The translations under genes and the position numbers were made by a program. Source: Malus domestica (Eukaryota; Streptophyta; Magnoliopsida; Rosales; Rosaceae). From it: 64,000 nt of DNA. Location: the NCBI RefSeq assembly GCF_042453785.1, contig NC_091667.1, positions 33,782,001 to 33,846,000 on the forward strand. Reading direction: 5' to 3'. The notes under the pieces were generated by a model, which was given only the letters and a program-made list of their open reading frames with translations, had not been told where the DNA came from and ran no database searches. Below, one piece after another: positions 34,501 through 44,617 of this stretch; position 1 is the first letter of the stretch, and each line of letters begins with the position of its first letter.

Positions 34501-35414
34501 GCATCAACGTTGCCATGTCTCAGCAGCCGCTTCTCAAGCTAACTTTAGTTGACATTCTTGAAGCCACCAACAACTTCTGCAAGACAAACATAATAGGAGA
34601 TGGAGGCTTTGGAACCGTGTACAAGGCCACGTTGTCAGATGGGAAAGCCGTTGCGGTTAAGAAGCTAAATGAGTATAAAACTCAGGGACATCGAGAATTC
34701 ATGGCTGAAATGGAAACCCTGGGGAAGGTAAACCACCAAAATCTCGTTCCATTACTCGGGTACTGTTCTCTTGGCGAGGAGAAGCTCCTTGTTTATGAGT
34801 ATATGGTAAATGGGAGCCTCGACATTTGGCTGAGAAATCGGAGTGGAGATCCTGAAGGCCTAGACTGGGACAGACGTTTCAAAATTGCAACGGGTGCAGC
34901 CCGCGGCCTGGCTTTTCTTCACCATGGATTCGGCCCCCATATCATCCACAGGGATATCAAAGCCAGCAACATCTTGCTCAACGAAGACTTTGAACCCAAA
35001 GTTGCAGACTTTGGACTTGCAAGATTGATCAATGCCTGTGAGACTCACATTAGCACCGATATAGCCGGAACATTTGGCTACATTCCACCTGAGTATGGAC
35101 AGAGCGGGCGGTCTACCACAAAGGGAGATGTCTATAGCTTTGGTGTGATACTGCTCGAGTTGGTGACAGGGAAAGAGCCAACCGGACCCGATTTCAAAGA
35201 TTTGGAAGGCGGGAATTTAGTGGGGTGGGTTTTTCAGATGCTGAAGAAGGGGAAGGCTGCTGATGTTCTTGATCCGATGGTGCTTGACGCGGATTCGAAG
35301 CGCACGATGGTTCAAGTGTTGAAGATTGCCTGTGTGTGCGTCTCTGATAACCCAGCTCAGAGGCCTACAATGCTTCAAGTGCTCAAGTTTCTCAAAGGGA
35401 TTAATGACGAGTAA
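31521..35414 (+). CDS. EMS1: LRR receptor-like kinase, EMS1/EXS-like
   Basis: A single 1297-codon exon encodes a signal peptide (about residues 1-24), an N-terminal LRR cap (ALLSFKTVLGNPAVLSSW...CDWVGVSC), about 30 plant-type LRRs, a Cys pair (LCGRSKDLDC), one membrane helix (about 937-959) and a cytoplasmic kinase. The kinase has the Gly loop GDGGFGTVYKA (1026-), Lys 1047, HRD 1143-1145 and DFG 1163-1165, so it is an RD kinase that looks active. In my memory the sequence tracks Arabidopsis EMS1 closely (FLQH, HHGFGPHIIHRDIKASNILL, GTFGYIPPEYGQS). EMS1 perceives TPD1 and fixes tapetum fate in anthers. It is somewhat longer than Arabidopsis EMS1 (1192). Intronless as in EMS1. A paralogue with another role is possible. 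Confidence 0.9.
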   Translation: MASIKPLFLVIFIVFESLILLANGVSRQNVQNPERKALLSFKTVLGNPAVLSSWRPSASHCDWVGVSCQLGRVTVLALPSFSLRGPLPPSLFSLSNLAVLDLSSNLLHGKIPLQILNLKHLNHLCLTGNQLSGEIPTQIAELTELETLKLGTNFFTGKIPPELGYLSLLQTLELSSNDFYGEIPTQIGNLTRLKFLDLGNNVLSGSLPSDLFPKLQSIASMDVSRNSLSGEIPPSIGSLKNLTDLYIGNNHISGPLPREIGELSRLEILDAASCSITGPLPEEISKLESLTKIDLSYNPLRCSFPKGVGKLQNMSIFALVFTELNGSVPAELGNCKSLTTLMLSFNSLSGPLPEELSELPLMTFSTEKNQLSGILPSWLGKLKQVESLLLSSNLFSGKIPPEIGNCSMLRLLSLSNNLLTGPIPEEICNAGSLLEIDLDSNYLSGTIDSTFVKCKNLSQLNLVNNRIAGAIPHYLSELPLMVIDLDSNNFTGTIPKSLWNSKNLMEFTASNNQLSGSISNKIRRAAVLERLVLSNNRLTGKLPKEIGNVSSLSVLILNSNLLEGNIPAELSKCTGLTTLDLGNNQLSGSIPTELAELSQLQCLVLSHNNLSGSIPLKKSLYFRQANIPVLSFVQHVGVFDLSYNRLSGAIPEDLGHCVILVDVLISNNLLSGEIPRSLARLTNLTTLDLSGNMLSGSIPPEFGDSPKLQGLNLGNNQLTSTIPGSFGRLGSLVKLNLTGNKLSGSVPVSFGELKELTHLDLSSNKLDGELPSSLSSMQNLVGLYVQENRLNGGVDKLFSNTIAWRIEKMNLSNNFFDGVLPHSLGNLSYLTDLDLHSNSFQGEIPPDLGNLVQLEYFDVSSNKLSGQIPEKICSLINLFYMNLAENRLEGPLPNSGICRNLSEKSLAGNKKLCGRSKDLDCHAKSFDELALFNAQGVAAIVVGSALIFIVAAYAVVRWITRSSRHDPEEDEETRLTSFMEHYFLSSSRSKELLSINVAMSQQPLLKLTLVDILEATNNFCKTNIIGDGGFGTVYKATLSDGKAVAVKKLNEYKTQGHREFMAEMETLGKVNHQNLVPLLGYCSLGEEKLLVYEYMVNGSLDIWLRNRSGDPEGLDWDRRFKIATGAARGLAFLHHGFGPHIIHRDIKASNILLNEDFEPKVADFGLARLINACETHISTDIAGTFGYIPPEYGQSGRSTTKGDVYSFGVILLELVTGKEPTGPDFKDLEGGNLVGWVFQMLKKGKAADVLDPMVLDADSKRTMVQVLKIACVCVSDNPAQRPTMLQVLKFLKGINDE

Positions 35415-36489
35415 AATGTAGAGTTTTATGGCAAAGAATTTGATAACAATGATGATGTAAACTAATTAGGAAGGGACGTAGGGCTTATAAACTAATGGTA
35501 TAATTAGTCTGCTAATCTCATATCAAAAGCTGGAGTTGTTTAATTAAGCACCATTTAGTTTTCATGTGTTCTGTACATTGATTTTTTCGTAGCAATATCG
35601 GAGAATTTGGAGAAAGATAAGAAACTCTTAAATTTCGCCCAAAAACGATAAATTTCTTCAATATTTCCAACATAATGGTTAAATATTGACAAACCGCTAT
35701 ATTAACATAACGATAAATTCCTTAAAGTTTCATTTTAAATTTTCACGTTTTTGAGCCAATTTTCATCATTTCATCAAATACAACTCAATTTGAATATCAA
35801 TAATTCCATCGACACAAATATTTTAATCACTAGACCGAAAATATGTTATAGTCCATCTTCAATTACGATGAACTACTCAAATATGAGTTTCATCGTTTTT
35901 TGTTGAATTTGCCCAAACTCAATTTTGTAGGCTTCAATCAACACACACCACGATTTAGTCTTTACTTGTAAGTTTCGATATCCAGTTACATTAAATTACG
36001 ATGTTACACCAAAATTGACATAAATTCAACGATGTTTAGTCAGCTAGATATTTAAACACGAAACTCAATGAAAATTTGAAAAATAAGGTGCCGCAAAAAT
36101 AAAATAATTTTATATTACCGATGAACACAAGAATTTTGATCAGATTTTTCATATTGATTGGTTGCTTTGGGTATGGTCTTTCCCAACTTAATTTCTAGTA
36201 GACTTATTATTTCAGCTTTTTCTTTGTCTCTGTGGGAAGTGGGGAACATTTGATCAGATTCCATGTGGAATATCATGCAAAATCAAAAGGCGGAGGACAA
36301 AACAAAAGTGTTATTTCCAAAATTCATAAAGCTAAAAGAGTAGAAAGTCTAAGAAACTTCTTGAAGGGAATGGGCCCCTGGAGGTTGACTACGCACGTGA
36401 ACCCATTTTTAACACGTGCCTCAATCCTGGTTCTTCTATTACAACTCCATATAATATATATAATATCTACCGTTGCTTCTAACTTATGA
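35415..36489. other. Intergenic between convergent EMS1-like and HSFB2 genes
   Basis: The first 150 bases are probably the receptor kinase 3' UTR. The rest is AT-rich, with no gene recognised. Confidence 0.5.
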
Positions 36490-37471
36490 TCAATTGCACA
36501 CCCTCTGATTAGCCATGTGGCACTGCTTCAGCCACGGCGTTTCCTTATGACCAATATCCGACGGCTCTGATTTAACCTCGCTAGCGCTCGGTTGCTGAAG
36601 CCGCAAGTTGGTCTCATCGTTCTCTACGCCATCGCCGCGGGCCTCTCGCGCGCGCTTGGCCCCAATCGCCACCCCGAAAAGTTTCGGACTCGCCTCTTCT
36701 TCCTCTTCGTGCTCCCTCTTTCCGGGGAAACGCTTCCCGGGCATCAAATCGAGCGGTTTTAGCTCCGGGAAACCGCTCTCCGATTGGGCGCAAGCGTAAT
36801 TCGATACCATGGTGAAGATGTTGTTGCAGAGGGACTTCAGCTCCACCAGCTCCTTGGTGAGCTGCATGTTCTCTTTCCTCAGCCTCTCGTTCTCGTCCAT
36901 AATCTCCGACGATGCTCTGATCGGCGACGAACTCGAAGATATCACCTGCTCGTCGCCCGAGTTCGCCGGGGAAATAATCGGTTTTGCCGTCGGAACCGCC
37001 CAAACCGACGCCACCGGCGGCGCCGGAGGGTTGATTTTCCGGCGTTGTATTTCGCAGAGAAGCCGCTTCTCGCCTCTCCGAAAGCTATCGTTCAAGAATT
37101 CCCATCGGTCCGGCACAACCTTCCGAAATCCCTGAAATTCGAACACAAAACATTCAGAAATTAATAAATTCCAACCGGAAAATAGCCGGAAATTGAAGAA
37201 ACAAAATCAAGATGCTTACGTAGGTGTTGAGCTGCCGTACGAAGCTGGAGAAGTTGTTGTGCTTGAAGTACTTGGGGAGCAAATCTCTGGCGAAGACGGT
37301 GGGGTTCCAGACGACGAAGCTGGATCCGTCGTCGCTCCATGAGATGACGTCGTCGATTGAGGGATCGTCGACGAGCTGATACGTCTTGGTCAAAAACGGA
37401 GTCGGAAGAGCTCGCTGCGACGACTCGCTGGACGTGGACTCGCCGGTCGGCTCCACCGGCGTCGGAGCCAT
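36490..37471 (-). CDS. HSFB2A: Class B heat shock transcription factor (HSFB2a-like)
   Basis: Two exons on the minus strand: 37220-37471 and 36490-37131, with an 88-base intron (GTAAGC...TTTCAG) giving 297 residues. The start is ATG 37471 ([10 protein letters not shown]). The DNA-binding domain ([58 protein letters not shown]) is split by the intron at Tyr84, the conserved HSF site. A leucine-zipper-like oligomerisation region follows (about 161-196), without the insert of class A. The tail has the class B repressor tetrapeptide LFGV (235-238, [11 protein letters not shown]). Class B factors bind heat shock elements and mostly repress. Length fits HSFB2a (about 299). Confidence 0.93.
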
Positions 37472-37617
37472 ATCGAAAGCCGCACCTCTAACGTTAGAGG
37501 AAAATTGACATGGAAATTTGGAAGACGATGAGAGAGAGATAGAGAGAGAGCGAGAGAGAGGAAAGTAGAGGGAGAGAGTTGGGTTGGAGCAATGAAGGGG
37601 GGAATCGTTTATGGTGG

Positions 37618-37630
37618 TTCTAGAAGGTTC
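37618..37630. promoter_or_regulatory. Heat shock element 1 upstream of HSFB2
   Basis: TTCTAGAAGGTTC is a perfect three-unit nTTCnnGAAnnTTC site, 147-159 bases upstream of the HSFB2 ATG and just gene-side of a TATA box. Confidence 0.75.
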
Positions 37631-37640
37631 CTTGGGGGAA

Positions 37641-37646
37641 TTTATA
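37641..37646 (-). promoter_or_regulatory. TATA box of HSFB2
   Basis: TATAAA on the minus strand (CCTATAAATT), about 170 bases upstream of the ATG, between two heat shock elements. Confidence 0.6.
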
Positions 37647-37712
37647 GGGTGGGGAGGTTGGGAAGATGAGGAGAGGGAGTGGGAGAGGGAACCCACACGA
37701 AACTCTTACCAT

Positions 37713-37725
37713 TTCGAGAAACTTC
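37713..37725. promoter_or_regulatory. Heat shock element 2 upstream of HSFB2
   Basis: TTCGAGAAACTTC is a second perfect three-unit heat shock element, about 67 bases upstream of the TATA box, a normal place for an HSF-bound activator site. Confidence 0.8.
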
Positions 37726-37729
37726 CGGG

Positions 37730-38055
37730 TCAGATTTTCTTCGGTTCCGTGGACGTGGCGGCTTATGAGCGGTTGGTAGGGATGGAATAAGTTTGTGTGA
37801 GAATTGTCTTTTGGCAGTCCATTTCGAAATTAATGGCATGTTTATATGGTTTCGAAATTATTGCATTTTTTGACATTCTAAATTATGTTTGATTTTCAAT
37901 AAACAACCATACTTGATTATTCAAAGAAAAACTGTTTGTTGTTGATTTAAACCGTTTTTAAAGGAAATGTCAAAAATACTACATAAGCATATAACGGTAA
38001 CAAATGACGGATCATTTACCCCAATCGAGATGACAAAGTTGACATGAGAAAGAAG
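37730..38055. other. Distal upstream region of HSFB2
   Basis: AT-rich, no gene. Nothing beyond the promoter motifs already listed. Confidence 0.5.
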
Positions 38056-38778
38056 GTTAAGAGCATCTCCAATAGAGATGTCAAAAGAAAAATATCAAAT
38101 GTAAATTTGATGGCTAAGGTGGTAATGTCAGAATTTCTTTTTTTTTTTTCATCCGATATGTTTTTTTTTGTTATAAATAATATTTGTAGGATCTATTTTA
38201 AAAAGAAATCATTTAAAATAAATTTTCAAGATCTATAATTGGTGCATTAATAAGACTCACACAAAAAAATAATTAAAAATGATTTAACATCACATTTTCT
38301 CATGTCAAATTTGACATATGAAAACTCATATGTCAATCCACATAAGATTGACATATCGGTTGGAGTTTGCTCATACCTTCAAATTTGATTACATTGCATT
38401 TCACTTAGGATTTAAGATTTCCTTTGGAGATGGTCTAAGTTAACATGGAAAATGAGATGCCAAAATTGACACCATTGCTTCAAGGCGTCAGAGATTAAAT
38501 GCTAGCATATTTAGGTATCTTTTATGTCAGTTTTGCTATTTTCAAAGGCACTTCACTTGTCTTATCTTAAATGCTAGCAAATTTAACTATTTTTTATTAT
38601 TTTTAAACCATCAATATCCCAACTTTTTGTTATTTTTTTTTAAAAGAAAACATAAATGAAACAATATATTTTGGCATGTTGGGTGGAAGAAAAATACTGA
38701 CAATATGTCAAATTGTTAAGGCTGCCATCAAATTGAAATTTGATGTTTTGAATTTGAAGTCTTCTTTGCAGATGCTCT
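38056..38778. mobile_element. PIF/Harbinger-like non-autonomous element (tentative)
   Basis: The left end TTAAGAGCATCTCCAATAGA and right end TTTGCAGATGCTCTTA are inverted (AGAGCATCT). TTA at both ends fits a 3-bp duplication. The inside is AT-rich with repeated TTTGACAT-type words and no ORF. Confidence 0.45.
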
Positions 38779-39797
38779 TATAGAACTGTATTTATGATCA
38801 GAACTGTTCATATTTGTAAAAAAAAAATATTAAAATTAAGATCGTTTCGTCATTGAATTGTATAAAAACAGACAAATAGGATTAATAAAAGTAAAACCGT
38901 CTAATAATTGCAATAATAGATTGACTAAATAACCTTATGTTTAATTTATTTTTTGTCCATATGATATTTACAAAGTGGTTCATAAAATGAACAATTCTGA
39001 TCATAAACACAAAGCTCTGTAATTTGAACATGAAGAAGTTTGAGTAGGAGTTTCTACTTATCCTTAAGTAGTCAAGCATTGTTCATATCTCTTAGTAAGC
39101 TATACGTAAAAATCGAAAAAACGGGCTAAAACTCTTTTTGTAAATCTTCAAAGAAGCTTTCGGTATGCCATATTTTAAGACGGGATAACCTCCCTTCGTT
39201 AAACTTTTCAAAACCAAACGAAATCAGAAGTACTATAAAATGTTAACCACAATCTGTACTTAAAAATTCAGGTTTTAGATCCATTTGAATAAATAATATA
39301 AATAGACATATTGTCACGTACTATTATAAATTTATGTCTCCAAAATTTAAAATAATAACATTGATAACTTCAGGTAATGGTTTAAATGTCTAACACAAAA
39401 AACATCTCTCAATCATATCTTTTCAACTTTCTCAATTATATTTAGGTGATGTGCATTTGTCACCATTGGATTGGAAATGATCTTTAATCTTAACAAAGGT
39501 AAAGAGAGAGAGAGAGAGAGTGTGCGGTCACATGGTCTGGTCGAATATGTCACGCGTGGGGCAAAAAAGCGAGGAAAAAGAAGATAAAAGTGGAGTAAAG
39601 AAGCAAAGCAACCAAACTGCAATCTTCTTCCTCTTATGGCTGCCGCTCCACTTTTTAATTTAATTAATTTATGTAAATGCTTTTTCCTTGGTAATTGGTG
39701 CGGTCAATGTTTCTTTCTTTAGTCCAATCTTGTTACGATAATGATGTTGAAAATAAGTTGTTGAGGGAAGGGGAGATTTTATATGAATTTATAAATA
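38779..39797. other. Intergenic, nothing recognised
   Basis: AT-rich. A short GA microsatellite lies at about 39503-39520. Confidence 0.5.
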
Positions 39798-40770
39798 GTT
39801 GGATTACTTCTTACATTGCTAATTAGTTTTATGATGAAATTTCAATATTTTTTTTAGTATTAGAGTAGGTTGACCAATGTGCGAAGCTAAATGATCACAT
39901 ATGTTGTACGTCAACTCGTTATGTTGCCCACTTGTTAAGCTTGAAAATTCGTCACACATGAGAAGACGTGTTGGATTACTTCTTACATTGCTAATTAGTT
40001 TTATGATGAAATTTCAATATTTTTTTTAGTATTAGAGTAGGTTGACCAATGTGCGAAGCTAAATGATCACATATGTTGTACGTCACCTCGTTGTGTTGCC
40101 CAGTTGTTAAGCTTGAAAATTCGTCACACATGAGATAAGCTTGAAAATTCGTCACACATGAGAAGACGTGTTGGATTACTTCTTACATTGCTAATTAGTT
40201 TTATGATGAAATTTCAATATTTTTTTTAGTATTAGAGTAGGTTGACCAATGTGCGAAGCTAAATGATCACATATGTTGTACGTCACCTCGTTGTGTTGCC
40301 CACTTGTTAAGCTTGAAAATTCGTCACACATGAGAAGACGTGTTGGATTACTTCTTACATTGCTAATTAGTTTTATGATGAAATTTCAATATTTTTTTTA
40401 GTATTAGAGTAGGTTGACCAATGTGCGAAGCTAAATGATCACATATGTTGTACGTCACCTCGTTGTGTTGCCCACTTGTTAAGCTTGAAAATTCGTCACA
40501 CATGAGAAGACGTGTTGAGAATGAATCTCACATTGATGGGAGAAGAGACATTGCATAAGCTTATAAATAAGGGAGTTTTAAGTACTATTCACTTTTAACG
40601 AAAAACCACATTTTTACCTTTAACTGTCACTATTCACTATACCTTTAAAAATGGGTTTTCGTTAATAGGGAAGTTTTTTTAGACTTTTTGTTAGTTTTCC
40701 TTATAAATAATTACGCTAGTCCATATATTGTCAATTAGTTTTATAATAGAACCCCAACTTCTTCAAATGA
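39798..40770 (+). repeat. Tandem array of four TRIM-derived 171-bp units ending in a fuller LTR
   Basis: GTTGGATTACTTCTTACATT starts at 39798, 39969, 40171 and 40342, a period of 171 bases. The second unit has about 31 extra bases from a local duplication of AAGCTTGAAAATTCGTCACA. Each unit reads as a shortened LTR end (GCTAATTAGTTTTATGATGA), a decayed primer-like site (AGTATTAGAGTAGG), and an internal part ending GAGAAGACG before the next TGTTG. After the last unit comes a fuller LTR (from about 40513, TGTTGAGAATGAATCTCACA to CAACTTCTTCA) with a MITE inside it. Copies are almost identical, so the array spread recently. Confidence 0.8.
40571..40701. mobile_element. MITE family C, copy 1 (131 bp)
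   Basis: TATAAATAA is duplicated exactly on both sides (40562-40570 and 40702-40710). Ends are GGGAGTTTTAAG and TTAGTTTTCCT. It sits in the TRIM LTR. Confidence 0.87.
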
Positions 40771-42507
40771 TAAATAAATATTGTGGAGCAACCTACTAAT
40801 GAAAATGCATTACGCATTTGTCACATTACGTATTAAGAAAGGGTAGTGTTATCCACACTCATTTTGCTTTCTCATACACACACACACAATATTAAAGGGG
40901 TTGTAGAAAGGGAACCCGTCCACTTATTTCATTCGATGTTATGGGGCAGGGGCCCACCAGATTCAACCGACTTTTGGATAACAAGAAGGCGAGCTGATAT
41001 GCTTTGATTAAGGAAAAAGCCATTTTGAATCTACTGAATTGCAGAATATCAATAGCCAACAAGAGTGTGTGAGATGTAAGAATGAGTGTGTGAATAACAT
41101 TATTCTTTAAAAAAAAATGGTTTTTACATCTCCTTTCTCTTCCTCCACATGCATTTTTGCTTTTAAACTACCTTTAAATTGAACAGAGCAAAGAAAAATC
41201 AAATGTCGGCTTTGAACAAGATGGGGAAATTTACCAAAAAAATGTGCAAAAATCATTTTTCAAGCTGTGTAAGTTATTATTTTTCAATAAATGTATGTGA
41301 TTCAAATTGTGGTTTTCATACAATACTCATCATCATATTTCAACATTTGCGGCAATCAATCTATTTTGCATCCCCAGTTCACAGCATGAAATCATGTCTT
41401 CGACTCATATCATAACACACGAGGACTAGAAACATCAAGAAAACAACTCTAGAATAGTTTTGATCAGCAAGATAAACAAAATCTAGTCATTTGGGACAGC
41501 AGAAACAGTGTAAAGCATTTAATTTTGACTGCAAATGACAAAAATGGAGTGCAAAAATCGTGAATCTTACACAAATATTTACCGTCTACGGGATATATGA
41601 TTGGTGGATTTAGTATTAGCACGTGGTATAATTATGTGGTCTCCCTAACATTACTGCAACGAACGTGATGGATCTTTCACATCCAAACATTCCATCTTGG
41701 CCACCATATTGGATCCATGCTTATGAAACTTATCACAATGCAAGATGAGGGTTAGGCTAGTTGATCATGACAGAATTTCCGTCACGATATAGAATGTTCC
41801 GGGAGGAAATCTACCCTACGTGAGTGCAGGTTTTAGTTTTTAATATGGTTTTCCATAACATCACATTCCTGCAAACTTTCAAAAGATACATAGAATCTTA
41901 ATGCATTTACAGCTACAACATACTTCCAAGATAATAACAACCATACTTGCTCAACAAGGCTATGAAACATGGTTCTCTAATAAGCACAAGCCGGACATGT
42001 TTCATAGGATTCGTCGCAAACATTGCATCAAGAGACCAACTCATCAAACACATATAACTTCCCTAGCATTCGCTTCGATTTTACCTAGTTTTGTTCAAAT
42101 TGCAGTTGATCATTTGATGGACAAAACGTGTATAAGTAAACATATTCACAAACAATTTCTGGGGACATGCTCAGCCAGTTAATCAAAATTGTACGGGACT
42201 CAGTTATACGCACAAAACTGAATCTAATTTGCCACGAGTTATGACGTTTACAAAATAAAATACAATAGCAGAACCCTAACATGTAGTAAATGAGTGTCAA
42301 TCAATGTAACAACAAAATAAACAGAGGAGGCCAAAGTATATACCAGATAATGCGTTCGATCCTCCCTTCCCCCTTCCCTCCAGGAGGCAGAATTGCACAG
42401 GTTAAGTAAATCAAAATTCTGTTACAAAGCACAACACTCTCACTCAAAATTCGTGAAAAGTCCAACTCAAGGATTAATTTGAAGGTTGAATCAGCAGATC
42501 CAAGTCG
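40771..42507. other. Intergenic plus probable 3' UTR of the TMEM161-like gene
   Basis: AT-rich. Several open frames of 70-90 codons have no recognised relatives. The last 150-300 bases before 42508 are the likely 3' UTR of the next gene (minus strand). Confidence 0.45.
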
Positions 42508-43878
42508 TCAAGACATGTACAAAATGCAGCGCCGATATAGAAAAATGGTCGCTGAACTGTAAATCGTCCAAACAAAGAGGATCCACCAAGCCATAAAGAG
42601 AGCCACTTCTTTCACAAACGCAGAGCAAGGAGCTAGACTACAAATGTATTGGTAATTTTCCGGAGAGATACCATCGATCTGAGACAATCCAAGAAAGAGG
42701 AGCAACAAAACTGGCGGTCCAAGGAACTGTAGAACTACAAGGCATAAGTAGTGATTGTGCAAAAACACCTTAGCCCTACTGAAATCCAAGTCAGGAACCC
42801 TGCTAGCATGCAACCGTTGATACCAAGACAGCAATGCCTCGTTCAAATACATTTGTATGTTCGGGCGTAAAGCAACAATCTGTACTATACTCGTAGCCAG
42901 CAAGCACCAAACCCTAAATTTAGCAAAATCCGAAGGTGAAAATCCGATATTTCCAAACAACATATCTGCACTTCCACTCTTGCGATTGATGTTCTTGTTC
43001 ACGAACATTCCAGCCAAGGGATTAATCCACAACAAAACTGTCAACACAATCATCATATGATTCACATACAGAACAGCTCTGCCAAACCAATCACATGACA
43101 GCATTACCAAATCAGACCTAATCTGATCAGTTCCAAGCCAAAAACACCTCGCACTCTTCACTGCCGGAATAAATAGAAAACCCGAAAAGCATCCCATCAA
43201 AACAGCAACAAACATCTTCCCAAACCCATCAATGGACTCGAAATTGAAATCGAAAAACTTAGGACTAAACGTGAAGCAAATCACATTGCCTAAAACCAAC
43301 CCCACAGCCCCCAAAATCACACTCAATTGCTTCTCGGACCGCCTCGAAGCGGATTTCTCATACGCAATTTTACCAAGCAAAACCAACAACTTAGAAACAC
43401 CGGCAAATCCCAACAAAACCGGAACAAAAACCCCATTAACTAAAAACCCAGAATTTTTATCGTCCGATTCGTTATTCAAGTACAACAACTGAAGCAAAAG
43501 ACATGAAATTGCAACGAAAGAGAAAGTGAAGGCATTGGAATACTCATTGAAATATAGGCGGGTTTGGAGGTGGGCCTCGTCGAGCTTGAGGCGGAAGATC
43601 TGAGCATTGTTTTCATCGAACTCGGGGTTGGATTTTGACTTTGACCGCTTCCTGAGCTCGGGGTTGGATTTGGAGGGCTGCCCAGGAGCGGAATCGGGGC
43701 CATCGGGGCGGCGGATGGCGGCGCGGACACCGCTTTGGACGTTGTCGGGGTGGATGTAGGTGTGGAGGCCGCGGAGAAAGAAGACGGGGATTTTGAGAAA
43801 GGTGAGGAGGAGGGTGAGAGTGAGGGAGAGTAAGATTTGGAGTATCAGATTCTTGTAGGTGATCAAGAATTGGACCAT
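42508..43878 (-). CDS. TMEM161 family multi-pass membrane protein
   Basis: One uninterrupted frame of 456 codons from ATG 43878. It has an N-terminal hydrophobic helix (LILQILLSLTLTLLLTFLKI), then a soluble basic stretch (SKSNPELRKRSKSKSNPEF), then about seven further hydrophobic segments such as FTFSFVAISCLLLQLLYL, LSVILGAVGLVLGNVICF and MIVLTVLLWINPLAGMF. It matches my memory of plant proteins annotated as transmembrane protein 161A/B: one leader helix, an acidic linker (KLDEAHLQTRLYFNEYSNAF) and a C-terminal cluster. The molecular function in plants is unknown to me. Family assignment is from memory of the pattern, not from a search. Confidence 0.72.
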   Translation of the reverse strand: MVQFLITYKNLILQILLSLTLTLLLTFLKIPVFFLRGLHTYIHPDNVQSGVRAAIRRPDGPDSAPGQPSKSNPELRKRSKSKSNPEFDENNAQIFRLKLDEAHLQTRLYFNEYSNAFTFSFVAISCLLLQLLYLNNESDDKNSGFLVNGVFVPVLLGFAGVSKLLVLLGKIAYEKSASRRSEKQLSVILGAVGLVLGNVICFTFSPKFFDFNFESIDGFGKMFVAVLMGCFSGFLFIPAVKSARCFWLGTDQIRSDLVMLSCDWFGRAVLYVNHMMIVLTVLLWINPLAGMFVNKNINRKSGSADMLFGNIGFSPSDFAKFRVWCLLATSIVQIVALRPNIQMYLNEALLSWYQRLHASRVPDLDFSRAKVFLHNHYLCLVVLQFLGPPVLLLLFLGLSQIDGISPENYQYICSLAPCSAFVKEVALFMAWWILFVWTIYSSATIFLYRRCILYMS

Positions 43879-43962
43879 TGTTTACGTGTTGGTTTGGGTT
43901 TTGAAAGACCAGAGAGTGCTGTGGAGTTGGGACAAATGCTTGGGCGTTAGAGAGAGAAAGAC

Positions 43963-43964
<2 letters not shown>

Positions 43965-44000
<36 letters not shown>
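43965..44000 (+). repeat. GA microsatellite in the TMEM161-like 5' region
   Basis: About 17 GA units, roughly 90-120 bases upstream of the ATG (minus-strand CT tract), probably in the 5' UTR or core promoter. Confidence 0.9.
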
Positions 44001-44002
<2 letters not shown>

Positions 44003-44050
44003 TAAGATTGATTGGCTTCTAAACTTCTTCTGAGGTTGTTGAAGTGAACT

Positions 44051-44290
44051 GGGATCCTCTACATGCTTGTTCTTGTTGGAATTGGATCCCATCCGGATCC
44101 ACTTTAGGATCTTCACATTTTATTCATTTATCGTGTATTGTACAGTCATAAATTATTTGATTTTTTTTATTTAAAATTAAACACAAATAGTATCTGATGA
44201 AAACTGATCGCATAATATTGAATAAATGACTAGAATGTGAAAATCTTTAAGATCCTTACAAAATAGATCTGAAGAGGATCTCTTCCCGTT
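44051..44290. mobile_element. MITE family D, copy 2
   Basis: Has CGTGTATTGTACAGTCATAA and the inverted GATCGCATAATATTGAATAA typical of the family, with GGATCC-like ends. Boundaries are less certain than in the copies at 30900 and 51987. Confidence 0.6.
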
Positions 44291-44504
44291 GTTGCTCCTT
44301 GTGTACTCTATGTTGTTGTCAAGGTCATACTTTGGTTTTGTGGTAATTGGGCTCCTTACCTTTGGGCTTGTAGAAGGGGGATAGCATTCTTTTCAATGAC
44401 AATCCAATTATAATAGCCCACAAGGTTAGCCTAGAGGTGGTAAGTGGGTGGACCAAGTCACTTATTCGACCACAGTCACAAATATATTCTCCAGTATTCG
44501 AGTC

Positions 44505-44617
44505 ATGTTTAGAATGATTCTTATATTAATGAGAGGAGAAACTTTGTATGTGCTTATAAGCAAGTCTCATTTTGCCAATTGGTCTTATTGTAGAACCTCA
44601 TCTTTCTTAAGGTCGAA
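44505..44617 (+). repeat. Solo LTR-like TRIM remnant
   Basis: TAGAATGATTCTTATATTAA ... GTGCTTATAAGCAAG ... CCAATTGGTCTTATTGTAGA ... TTTCTTA follows the TRIM LTR pattern seen at 25406 and 40513. It lacks a primer site or second LTR. Confidence 0.5.

Noticed and set aside
35590-35850. Possible repeat with TATCG/ATCGAT words shared with 13690, 21660 and 45770
   Set aside because: Similarity is short and AT-driven; no ends or duplications could be defined.
36614-37164. Open frames on both strands within the HSF exon 2
   Set aside because: Shadows of the HSFB2 coding region; no domain of their own.
39798-40513. CRISPR-like or centromeric satellite array
   Set aside because: Units are contiguous with no spacers, only four copies, and share sequence with solitary TRIM LTRs; CRISPR does not occur in plant nuclear DNA.
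43613-44116. Minus-strand 167-codon frame upstream of the TMEM161-like gene
   Set aside because: Runs through the CT microsatellite and overlaps the TMEM161-like start in another frame.
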